Assembly (NCBI GenBank): GCA_023078555.1
Contig: CM041196.1
Span: 558,001 to 622,000, forward strand
DNA: 64,000 bases
DNA from: Ulva prolifera
Lineage: Eukaryota > Chlorophyta > Ulvophyceae > Ulvales > Ulvaceae
Direction: 5' to 3'
The notes beneath the pieces were generated by a model. It saw nothing but the letters and a program-made list of their open reading frames with translations, searched no databases and had not been told where the DNA came from. The position numbers and the translations under genes were made by a program. Within the stretch, counting starts at the first letter, position 1. Each line of letters opens with the position of its first letter. Positions 14,101 to 24,100 of this stretch are shown piece after piece.

Positions 14101-14530
14101 CTGTTCGGCACACGTCGAAGTCGACATTCAGGATTGACAATCCGACATGTTCGCCGCGGAGGTGCCTCTTGGACTCTTCCGCGTTGTCTACACCTGCGCT
14201 ATCCGACAAGTTGGGACACTTGCAAGGATCTGCACAGGGTATTAGCGGTGAGCCCCTACAGCATGGCAGGCCGCCATTGACGACTACAGTTGACCACGGC
14301 GAGGTCTACAGGTGGTGTGCACGGGCAAGGAGGAGCGCCTCCTGGACTGCGACTTCCCGCAGAACTTTGGAATACGCGATGGGGTGGACTATGGGCCCGC
14401 GGGGTCGGCGCCGCCGCCGGGCCGGGGGCTGGTGACTTCGCCGTGCGGCCTCAATGGCAACAATCGCTTTGCTGTCATTTGCCGCCGATTCGAGATCACC
14501 GGTGCGGCCTACCGGCATCTGCATGCATGA
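5189..14530 (+). CDS. secreted protein with eight SRCR domains, paralog A
   Basis: Predicted exons: 5189-5330, 5790-6001, 6720-6930, 7196-7422, 7831-8008, 8516-8739, 9560-9713, 10339-10827, 11008-11400, 11731-11861, 12106-12316, 12919-13314, 13613-13950, 14312-14501 (reading on to a stop at 14530). They join in frame to about 1174 residues. Exon 1 gives a signal peptide (MGPVLLLCTWQLLALAQ) and a Ser/Thr linker; an in-frame ATG also lies at 5141. Exons 2-14 give SRCR1-8, with the WGxVC, VxCRQLGF, CxGxExxLxDC and final VxC marks. Domains 1, 2, 3, 6 and 8 are split by a phase-0 intron; 4, 5 and 7 are single exons. Exon 2 is best ended at a GC donor (GAG|GCACGG). SRCR7 lacks two cysteines. A phase-1 GTGCGG donor follows SRCR8, so further C-terminal exons are possible. 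SRCR domains bind ligands outside the cell; the ligand here is unknown. Exon edges were read by eye and by comparison of four paralogs. Confidence 0.85.
6374..6560 (+). repeat. dispersed repeat inside an intron of gene A
   Basis: The stretch containing GAGCTGTGTGCGGGTGCTGG matches, in inverted orientation, 18160-18345. The intron of gene B at the same place does not show it. It therefore looks inserted into A after the A/B duplication. The element type is unknown. Confidence 0.5.
6588..6700 (+). mobile_element. decayed MITE relic shared by A and B
   Basis: Degraded similarity to the CAGTGTTGGGTCG MITE family can be followed along its length: TTGTTGCCTAGTC start, CCAATCACAT, GACAGCCCCC, then TTGCAAGGCAATCCAATAC. 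A matching decayed stretch lies at the same intron position of gene B (about 22465-22568). That would make this an insertion older than the A/B duplication. It is weak by eye. Confidence 0.35.
12404..12503 (+). mobile_element. hAT-like MITE in an intron of gene A
   Basis: About 100 bp with diverged family ends (CAGTTGGGTTG ... GTCCCATCACTG) and the internal block GGCAGCCCTGGAAATGCTGC. It is flanked by 8-bp copies CTGTCAAT and TTGTCAAT (7 of 8 match). The corresponding intron of gene B (near 28098) lacks it, so it inserted after A and B separated. It lies between the exons of SRCR6 and SRCR7. Confidence 0.75.
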
Positions 14531-14868
14531 TTCCCATGCACCTACCCTGTCTCCATTTGTGACAGCCCCGATAGTCGGCAGCGGCCGGAGACGCAGAATA
14601 TGCCGCACGTGTTCCAGGCAACCGCAGGCGAACCGTGGCATATCCATTCTGTGATGCAGTCGGGGAAGGGTACATCTTTGCCACACGTGCCGAATGACAC
14701 AGAACTCCAAAATAGATTAGTATCACCAGTGAGAACAATCATAGTGATACAACAATGGGATGCAACATGCAGAGTCATCACTGATTCGGCGATGAAGCTG
14801 CGGATCATGCTTGGGAGGCGGTCTATATATCTCTTCAGTCAAATGTAACGCCAGGACTTGCTGCAGTC

Positions 14869-14970
14869 CAGTGTTGGGTCGTCGGGCCCGATCGTATGGA
14901 ACAAATCCACAATTTTAGGTTTAATTCCTGGGTGGCAGCCCTGGAAAAGCTGAAACTCGACCCAACACTG
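14869..14970 (+). mobile_element. hAT-like MITE 3' of gene A
   Basis: 102 bp with inverted ends CAGTGTTGGGTCG / CGACCCAACACTG-type, flanked by CTGCAGTC and CTGCAATC (7 of 8). The paralogous site 3' of gene B (about 30232-30245) is empty. It has no coding capacity. Confidence 0.85.
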
Positions 14971-15299
14971 CTGCAATCTGCGGCGTCAAATCTGGCAAGG
15001 GGTACTACATGCATTACTAGCGGGGATCAAGGCTTCAAGTCCATGTTGGGTCACTGTATGTGGGCCAGCTGTGTGGACGGTAGCTTGTTCTACTGATATT
15101 CTTTTGTGTTGAGGGGGAAGGAAGATAGAATAAGAAATCTTAGGCCAGACTCATTAGCAATTGCTAATGACTTGCAGGTGCACGTAGCAATTGTAGGTTA
15201 TGAGCCCTCTCCAGGAGGTGCGATGAAAATTAGCTGAAAGGGTGCCAGTGACGCGTCAACATGTACACAGCGACAACTTCTGCTTAGGGCTGCTGATTA

Positions 15300-16210
15300 C
15301 ATTCTCTAGATCTCAGATTAACAAATCATGACAAAATATAATTACACTGTCAATTATCTGTAAACAAAATTTACATCGTTTACATCAAATTAATGAGCTA
15401 TTTCGGTGTCAAATTAACACTTAATTAAGCAGTTAATTATTTCCTGTAACTGCCTTTAAGGCCTGTCAGCTACTCAGCATTCGCGAGTTCAATCGACACA
15501 GACACTGGCCATTGCTACATAACGCACACTGCCTGTGTCAACGTGCCAGCGGGGGTGCTGTGCAGCAAGCTGAGTGGTGCAGCTATGCTCGCTGGGAGTG
15601 TATCAAGCTGTGTGACAATGCCTGCTACAGATGCAACACTGCCAGCAGTTTAGTGTAAGCTCTAGTGAAGACTTCTTCACCGCCGGGCACTGTTCTCGTC
15701 AATGACACAGATGCGCTGGGCACTGCAGAACGGCATGATGGGCACAATGTTGCAGTCCAATGGTATAGCGGTCTTATCACAGGACTGCAAAAAAAGCTGG
15801 GGAACCCTCACAAAGCAATAATGTGTAAGTCCAACTGCACATCAGAGTGAACTGCATCAGCGTATGGAAACAAGTCCGGATCCACCAGCACTGCATGCAC
15901 GGTGCAAGGGCCTGATTGCTTCCGAATGGAGTGATACAGAAGCATGGCACACATGACTTTGCAACAACGTCATTGCCAGCAACACCAGCGACAGGCATGC
16001 CCTCTACATTGCATGTACAACTGGTCGGCATGGATGCATTCGGTTCTCCACTTAATTATGATGTACACTGTAATCGTAAGACAAAATTAATAATAACCGG
16101 CTTTGAGTTAATCACACAGTTTCAAATTAACACTTAATTGCAACAGCATAATTTTCTGTAAGCTCTGGTTTAATCTGTGCTTAATTTGTAATTCAGCATC
16201 CCTACTTCTG
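15300..16210. repeat. AT-rich island with two similar ends
   Basis: Two AT-rich stretches of about 150 bp (around 15312-15470 and 16046-16195) share the words CAAATTAACACTTAATT and a TTTxCTGTAA end, about 730 bp apart in the same orientation. They contrast sharply with the GC level of the rest of the window. The interval between them has only short open frames. It begins about where similarity to the 3' flank of gene B stops, so it may be an inserted non-autonomous element. The family is not identified. Confidence 0.45.
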
Positions 16211-16388
16211 TTGTAGTCCTCGAATCTTGGTGATAGCATTATAGGTACGCAAATGTGCAGCCTCCTGTGCAAGAAGCAAGCCCTCATATGTTGGATTCTT
16301 GCTTGGACTATTTCGGCTTGCGTCCGTGCGGCCGGGCATGCGTGAGTGGGTATCCATATACGGGGTCATCCACTCCCGCTACAGGGTG

Positions 16389-16390
<2 letters not shown>

Positions 16391-16423
<33 letters not shown>
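16391..16423. repeat. poly-C tract, 33 bp
   Basis: An uninterrupted run of 33 C. Length polymorphism or sequencing error is likely here. Confidence 0.95.
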
Positions 16424-16425
<2 letters not shown>

Positions 16426-18159
16426 GCGCAAAAAATCCGCTGCGAAACAGACAAATTGGGGAAGGTTTCCACTATTGTCTATGTTGAATGAACAATCTTA
16501 GTGTTTTAGTTCGGAGTCTTGGTGTTGACTAGTCGGGTAGCGCAGGGAGCTAGGCACCCTAGCGAGCGTACAGAATTCTGTCTGTTTAAACGACAGGAGA
16601 GAAGGACACGGGTAACAATGCAGCACACAATGGAATGACTGGAATAGAAGCGCCCCAATCGACCAAAGGTAATTGTGTCGATCACAGAAAAACACTTGGA
16701 ATATATGTGCCCAGGCCCATCCCTGCTTTGTGCTGTCCTCGCTACTGATAGCTCTGTGGAACTGTGGAATCGCGCTGCTCGTTGATCTCTGTACGGATCA
16801 GGGTGCAGCATCCCGCGAGATCTGGCGATCTTCTGCGGGCATTGGGATTTGGCATGTATCATCCTCCGTCAAGCCAATGCAGCAAGATCGTGCTGCATGG
16901 ATACGCAGACGTAGACTGGCTGGCATGGTCTTTGCCGCTGCACCCTTGGCGTGCGCAAGCGCATACCCCTGGTCTGCGCCGCGTCATGCATGACGTGTCA
17001 TGTACTGAGCTGGCACTTCGCACTGCCAAAAGGCTGTGGCATGATACATGGGATTGGTATGTGAGATTATACATGCTGAGGAATGCTAGTGGCACTTTTG
17101 GGCATGTGGAATTACGCACATGTAGCTGTATGCATGCAGCTCATGTGCACAGCTGTGACGTGGTACATGCTGGCATTCTGAGGTATTCTTTGGTATACTT
17201 TCGGCTGGCTCAAGTTTGCAAGGCTCTAGCTTGAGATACATACACATGTATCCACAATTGGTGCCTTCATATCTGGAATATGTGTGCTTCTGAGCAGACA
17301 GATTTGGCCATTACAACACTTGGGGAGAGTTGGCCATATTCGCCGAAATGGCCGGTCGACGTCTGGTTGGGGAGAACTGTCTGCGGCTTCCCAACGCCGC
17401 CCAAAGCTGCCCAATCACTCAGGCCCTTCCCCAATCTTCTCCAAATTGCATCTTTCAAGTTAATAGGTGTATTCGTTTGCCTATGGACGGCCGTGCCGGA
17501 TTATTCCGTAGCCCGGTGACGTCCTTTTGTGGCAATTGACTTGCTATAGAAAGTACACTGCTCCGAATCACCTCCTGAGGACGTGCTACAGCCGGGGGTC
17601 GGTTGTGTAACGACCGATAATCCATTGCTGACTAGTACTTGACCTCCGCATTCTGTGGATGTCGCCTTAGTTGCCTGACGCTACAAGGTAATGACTGCAG
17701 ATTGCCCTTGCTGGTTCAAACCAGCTATATATCTGCCTGCTGCTTCTCTGTGCAACAGAGTCCAGGCTTGTGATTCAGTCATCTGCAATTGCTTAAGTTA
17801 ACAATCAATTGTGTACTGCTAAGATGAAGCAATTGCATTTTAAAGTATTTCTACTATGTTTTGTTCATTGTGCTATGTGAATGTGAAATGCGGATATTTC
17901 GTCAGGTGTCCATTCCTTTCGAAAACCTCCGTGATGGCGGCCATTGCCTCTTGCTCCGGTCAATTACTTGATGCATTTCGTGCAGACCACGTGATTGACG
18001 GTATCGTCGCACCAGCTTAAGTTTAAATTTGTGCCGGGGATCAGTCACGGCGACAGGGCAAGGCTGCGGTGTGATTTATCGGGCAGTTGGGGGACGTGGC
18101 TACTGCAAGTGGCCGTATTTCCATATATATAGCCGCGTTTGTCCAGTGGGTGCTGCAGT

Positions 18160-18345
18160 TGTTGTCTGTTTTGTACACGGACAAAGCCGCTGGGGCTAGC
18201 TAACATCACCGCCATGACAACGAGGTAGCACACGAACAACCCAAAGCTAGCTATAGCGCGCCAGGAGAGTGACACCCACCTCGAATGACAACGGAACTCA
18301 GGGCCAAGTCACAGCAAGCACCCGCACACAGCTCCCCGCCTCAGC
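18160..18345 (-). repeat. dispersed repeat, inverted copy of 6374-6560
   Basis: Shares AAGCACCCGCACACAGCTCC and the neighbouring AGCACACGAAC block with the reverse complement of an intron segment of gene A. The minus-strand open frame here with a hydrophobic start lies within this repeat, so I do not call it a gene. Confidence 0.5.
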
Positions 18346-18532
18346 CCGATAGGCACCTAGCGAGCACGCACCAACGCAACCGTCCCCACGCAACCCGAAA
18401 ACATCTCCTTCACACACGCACCCCCGCTGTGCCCGCCCGCAATACGACCCGGATGCCCTGTCGAGAGAAATAGGTTTAGTCTAGGCCAATGTGAACATGC
18501 ATGTAGTTGACTCACTTGTGTGATCATGAGGG

Positions 18533-18705
18533 TCGTGACAGAAGGGCGTACTCTGCATATATAGTCTAGATGTGGGCAGTGAGCTCTATCGAGTCTCACT
18601 GACCTTCCCTCTGTCACGACAGGTATGTCTACGTCTCTGCATCGTTCATGTCATGCTCCTGTATCTGTAAGTCGAGTCTCACTGACCTTCCCTCTGTCAC
18701 GACAT
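18533..18705. repeat. 83-bp direct repeat with an inverted copy upstream
   Basis: GAGTCTCACTGACCTTCCC followed by TCTGTCACGACA occurs at about 18591-18622 and again at about 18674-18705. The inverted word GTCGTGACAGAAGGG sits at about 18533-18547 and could pair with either copy. Confidence 0.7.
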
Positions 18706-19150
18706 GCCCGCACGGCCGCGGCGGCCCAAGCTGGCATCCTGGCCGGCTCCGGCCCAACGCAGAAGCCGCCGGGGAAGCCCGCCCCCCCAGCCCCCCAACC
18801 CAATCCCCCAACCGCAGCCGCCCCCCGCTGCAATTCTGTACCCGAACAGGTCAGCCCTGAGCGGTGGAGCAACACGGCATAGCCGTCATCCGCCGACCCG
18901 CTCAGGACACAGCACGCCTAAGGCTCAACACCTGCAGAATGTCTCCGGGCGCCCGGCCACGCGGGAACGCCGGCGAAGACAGCGCCCAGGTGCAGCCGAC
19001 GCCCGGTCATCGAGGGGGCGGGCGGGGACGCTGTGGGCGGCGTTGTCGTACATGTCGTTGCAGCGGGGCAATTGCTTTAAAGCGGGGATGTATGGTAAGC
19101 CCGGGCTTGTCATCTCGCAGGAGCAAGGGCTCAGTGTGATGCGGGCCTAG
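18700..19150 (+). other. GC-rich island with proline-rich open frame, coding status doubtful
   Basis: The GC level jumps here. A 148-residue frame (18704-19150) is rich in Pro, Arg and Ala, with PPPQPPNPIPQPQPP-like low complexity. Other frames are open too, as expected from GC-rich DNA. No family motif or splice partner was seen, and no comparable piece sits next to the other paralogs. It could be an exon, a repeat or a CpG-like island. Confidence 0.25.
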
Positions 19151-19369
19151 AGGGCCCGACCCTGGCGGACCGAGGCGTGGGTATGGTTCAACGGTAGTGT
19201 GATCGTGTGTATGTTGATTTGGATGAGATTCTTTTGTCGTATGTGTCCTCTCCCGTTTACTCTTTTGTAAAATTCTAATGATCTCTCATGATTGCAATAT
19301 CTCGAGATACGGCCAATGCACAGAGTCGATAGCCACGCATGCCGTGGGCTCCAGTTGCCGTACTGGGCG

Positions 19370-21106
19370 CATGCTGTCAGAATTCCACGACGTGGACGCA
19401 TACGCGCAAATGGCGAGCAGGCTTCGTCCCTGTCACATGCCAGGCACAAGGATGAAATGGAAGTTCATGTGGAGTGCTGACAGGCGATCAGAGTCGTTGG
19501 TCCCATTCGGCAGTTGACTGGGCTGGCATCTAAGCTGTCGTCGCCGAGGCATGCAGCGGGAGTGCGAGCCTACGAAGACGTATCCAGTCGCCTGCCCAGC
19601 TGTCTCAAACGTCTGACACGATATCGTAGCAGCTTCGTCCCAAGCTGCAACCGCGCACGCTGCAGCCGCTGCGTGCGCAGCACAGTGTGTCTCACGTCTC
19701 AGTATGAGTGAGAACAGCGACAGCGTGCTACCGGTCAGATCTACGAAAGATCTGCAAAACATGTTCAGGCTGTTGTCACACAAGAGGAACGGGGTTCGGG
19801 CAAACGCATCATACGAACATTTCGAAGGGCTCAGTACGGCATCGCGAACCGGCAGCCAGCCTCTCATGTAGGATCGTCACGACAGAGGAACATGTGCAAG
19901 GTGTGCTAGCGACTGCGAGAGCTTGTGTCCATCGCCGGACGGGTCGGTTCGCTGCGTAGCTGCGTTCACCGTTGTGTCGTGCGGGGTTCCTTGCCATCAG
20001 CCCCCACCTGATGTCTGTTTCAATCCGCGCACGTCAGATGCACCTTAACCATACGCAATGAAGTTCAAGGGAAAATTTGTGTTTACTTTGCACCATTCTT
20101 CGGCTGCACGGGCGAAGCCCACGATGTGCTCTGCGATGCACGGGGTACGTGCAGCCCAGGTTGATGCAGACCCCTTTAGTATTCTGTCACCGGTTTACAT
20201 TGCTATACACAGGTGCTAGCGAGGAGATGTGCTGCGCTTCAGGCTACATGCAGTCTCAGGGCAGCCTCGCAGCACGGAAAGCCATTCTGTGCAGTATCTA
20301 TGACTGCTTAAGCATTCATGCCTGACCTTGTTCCAAATATGAGAACAACTGTCAAAGCCACGGTATTCTACCTTGATTCCTTGAGAATCTGGCCAGGCCG
20401 GCTTTACACGTGTAGACTGGCGGGGAGATCCATGGGATCAGGTGTTGAATCCCAGCTGTGTGAATACTTTTACCATGGGGTCAGCTGTTGAACCACGCCC
20501 GATATGTACAGCATATACTGTACACGCGACCTGGGTGTCATCGTATAGAGGAAAGCAGTGTGCTGGCCTGAGCTGACGCAGCGCTGCTGTAATGGTCATG
20601 TGTTTCCTTCACTCTTGCTGGCTTGCCAATTGACCTCTTCATCCCCGAACTCGCTGCTGCCAATGCTACGCTCTAGCACAGGCATACGAGCTTGCGATTG
20701 GCGGGCTGCGCAGGTTCATCTGCATGTGCCAGCACACAGGCTCTGGAGGCTGCAGTGTGCCACCTGAGCTGTTGGCTGAAGTTGCGGATTCTGCGGGTGG
20801 CAGTGTTTCGCCTGCACTGTACATTCGCAGAATAAAGCGGTTGCAAATACGATTGATCCAGCACCTTCGGTGAGCATCCCAGCACCCCGCCACAGCACGC
20901 CGGATTAACTGTGACTCTTACCTGCACCGTGGCCATGACCCATTGACACAAACATGCAGCGTATCTCTGCAGCAGTGTTGGATCATCGGGCCCGTTCACA
21001 AAGAACAACTCCGAATATCTAGTTCTATTGTTGGGGGGGGGGCAGCCCCGGAAATGCTGGTCAGCGACCCAACACTGCTCTGCAGGCCAAGGAGCTCAAG
21101 GCAGCC
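19370..21106. other. upstream block of gene B, paralogous to upstream of gene A
   Basis: Matches 2.88-5.19 kb in patches and in order, and carries the GAATAAA and CACCTTCGGTGAGCATC words shared with A. A MITE (20973-21077) has landed only ~30 bp before the start codon of B, in what must be promoter or 5' UTR sequence. No coding exon was recognised. Confidence 0.5.
20973..21077 (+). mobile_element. hAT-like MITE just upstream of gene B
   Basis: 105 bp from CAGTGTTGGATC to GACCCAACACTG, with a perfect 8-bp target duplication CTCTGCAG on both sides. It carries a run of G about 60 bp in. The paralogous position before gene A (about 5151-5165) is uninterrupted. It ends 29 bp before the ATG of B. 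Confidence 0.9.
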
Positions 21107-24100
21107 ATGCTCATTGGCCCGGCCCTCTTGCTGTGCACCTCGCCGCTGCATGCAGTCGCGCAACCCGCTGTGCCAGAGGTTGGTGGCGAGGTGGAAACTG
21201 GAAATGGCTCGAGCCTCCCGACCTCAGCACCCACGAGTGAGTCCTTCGATACAGGTGGGGCCACTCGTCCAGTCGGCAGTCCGTTTGTAATTGCTGGTCG
21301 CAATGAAGCCACTCCAGCCTGTCTTATGACAGATCTGTGAGCCACCTTGAAGATGTTCGAAGCTGACATGGACATCACCGGCGTACCTCCACATCTACAC
21401 TTCTGCCGCACCTCGTTCTTCTGAGTACAGGAGCCGATGCTGGCCAGCCTGATGCTGCAGCCCCGCCTGAACGTCCTAGCTTTTCATGCGTGCTGCACCG
21501 TATGTCGTCGGCATGACCACCCGCTTCCAATTGACCCCATTACTGAAGCTACCTTCCATAGGTATCGGCATGGCTGCCCCCACGCTTGCGCCACTCAAAT
21601 CCCGCCGCGCCAGTCTACAGTGGTCATTACGCACGTCCGCTCTGCTGCAGGAGACCAGGGCGCGGTGCGGCTCGCAAACCGGGTCGATGTCAACGGCTTC
21701 GCGACCGGCGTGCTGCAAGTCTTCTGCGACGGTGCCTGGGGGCTGGTGTGTGACACCAACTTTGACGATCGCGACGCCCTCGTCGCCTGCCGCCAGCTCG
21801 GCTTCACGGCCGGAAGCAAGCTCAGGCGCCCTGGACCTCGGCGGATTGGGCTCCCTCCCGAGGCACGGTCGCCCGCCTCCATTTCATGCACTGCAGTCAT
21901 GACGCAAGGCTTGTGCAGATCACGATGGCACTGCTCCCATTCCGAGAAGTGCCGTACACCTTATCAAGTATACTACAAATACTTAAGTATACTACTTATT
22001 GCAGTAGCCATGTACACTCGGTGTCCGGTATACACACTGGCACGTGCCAGAATTTGCAGCGGCGTGTGTCACACTCCGGACCGATGCTCTGCAACGCTCG
22101 GTTTGGAGTAGACGCGGGCATGTCCGTGTCCTTAACACTTTGCGTATACTGCTTACACCGTAAAATGGATGATGCCGCTCTGGAGTATGTCGTCCTTCTG
22201 AACTGCTCCGCCCCAGAACGTGCTTGTCTGCCGGTCTGAAAGTTTCCTGTCCGTTCTTTGTACTGGTGTTTTCTTTCCGGTCTCAGGAACTGGCCCAGTG
22301 CAAGTGGCTACACATTCATGCGTTCGGGCGTACTCATGACAGAAGGCATTTGCGTGTGGCTGATGATTCGCAGGAGGTTCTTTTGTTGTGATTGTCTGTT
22401 CCCGTCCACTCTTCTGTAAAACACTCATATCAGGCGACATGTCCGCGTACCACATGAGCACATGCAAGTGGTGCATTGCTGCGTCGTCGAGTCCAATCAC
22501 ACATAAAGTTCCAGATTTTGTAGCTACATTGTTCGGATGATAGCTCTGAAAACGCTGCAACGCGACTGATGTGCGGTGCAACGTTGCAGGAGGAGCTCGC
22601 GCCATTTGCTCTGGAGAATCTGGGGTGCTCCGGCGACGAGGCGAGCCTGATCGACTGCCCGCTGTTCCTGCTCAGCGAGGAGCCCGCCGCCGCCCGCGAC
22701 TACAGCTTCTACTACCAATCGCGTGTCTACGAGGGCAGTGGCACGTGCGATCACGCGACGAGCACCTTTGCCGAAGTCGTATGTGGCGTTGCAGATGCGG
22801 CGGGTGTGTACTTGTGCCGTACTTGCTGTCACCGGCCAGGGGTGACACCTCCTGCTCGGCTCATCGGTGGCAAAATGCAGTTGTTCAAACGTGCTTGATC
22901 TCTTCTGACGTCGTTGCCTTCAGGCGCTGACAGCGTATGAGGATCCCGAACCCGCTACATGTGCACAAAAAGCACACATGCAACAGCATTACTTCGAAAC
23001 CTGCAGCTATTGCCTGCGTACCATGTGGTCACAGCGCAGTGAGCATCAGTGCCAATGGGTGGCGGCAGTGCAGGCGAGGGCGACGTGCGGCTGTCCCCGG
23101 TCACGTCGGTGGCCTCAGCGGATGGCGCTGCGGCGTACGGCCGCCTCGAGGTTTTCCACCGCGGCGGCTGGGGCACCGTCTGCGACATCGACGACGCCCG
23201 CCTGCGCAGCGACCGGGACGTCCCGCAGTTCAGCCGCGGGGCGGCAGGCGTGGCCTGCCGACAGCTGGGCTTCCAGGAGGGCTTTCAGATCCAGGCCCTG
23301 GTGCGTGCGGTGGCGCATATGCATGCTCAGACATCCTGATGAACACAACCCGCTGATGTGTGTCGGCTGCAATGTGTTGCTTGGTAGCGCCTGTGGTGCT
23401 GCCTGCTGTTCCCAGTCTGCAGACATGTCCTTACATTTGAGGCACACAATGTGCGCATGCGTAGGCGGCTACCAACATCAGCACGGGGTCATCACGCCTC
23501 TGGAGGATCCACGCAGGTCTTGAGCGCTGCACTGCCCGGTCCGAACCCATGCATGTTCGGCAATCCTGGAATTCCTCACCAACGATCCAATCGCTAGCAC
23601 TGCTATCGAAGCCTGGGCATCGGTGCAAGGCTCGCCAGCGTGCTCCTAATAAAGCCGCCTGTGCCATCTGGTGATGCAAACATCGCCGTGCATTCCATCC
23701 GGGCGACCATGCCGTCATATGCCTGCAGGTGGACTCAGATCCAGACAGCACAGCCCGGGTGCCCATCGTCATGGTGGGGCCGGAGTGTGGGGGGGCGGAG
23801 GCGGTGCTGGGGGACTGCGCGGGCTTCTCCCTCCAACTCGACGAGGTCGGCCGGTGCAGGCACGAGAACGACGTGTATGTCGTGTGCTCCAGCGGCCCTG
23901 ACGCAGGTGCGCCTGCTGGGGCTAGCTGTGACTGCATGCTGGCATGTATGTTTTAAAAAAATAAAAATGTTTTTGCCATCACCTGCGCATGCACCCAAGG
24001 AGGATCACATGAGTCGAAAACCCCCAAGACACCAAGCGCAAGTCATCCAGGATGTTTGAGGTGAATCCTTCAAGTTCCGGGTGCCCGCATGGTGTGATTG

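Larger units (their letters stand above)
16424..19370. other. region between the A and B duplication units, no gene recognised
   Basis: Open frames are short and without family motifs. Notable pieces are a TATATATA stretch at about 18122-18130, a repeat shared with an intron of A (18160-18345), inverted and direct repeats at 18533-18705, and a GC-rich island at 18700-19150. Nothing here can be called a gene with confidence. Confidence 0.45.

Noticed and set aside
5189-14530. C-type lectin, EGF or transmembrane segment in the SRCR proteins
   Set aside because: I looked for them because algal and animal SRCR proteins often carry such modules, but none is visible in the 14 exons of any copy.
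18045-18275. Minus-strand frame with a hydrophobic N-terminus, possible membrane protein
   Set aside because: It overlaps a dispersed repeat also found inverted in an intron of A. No splice partner or conservation of the frame there.
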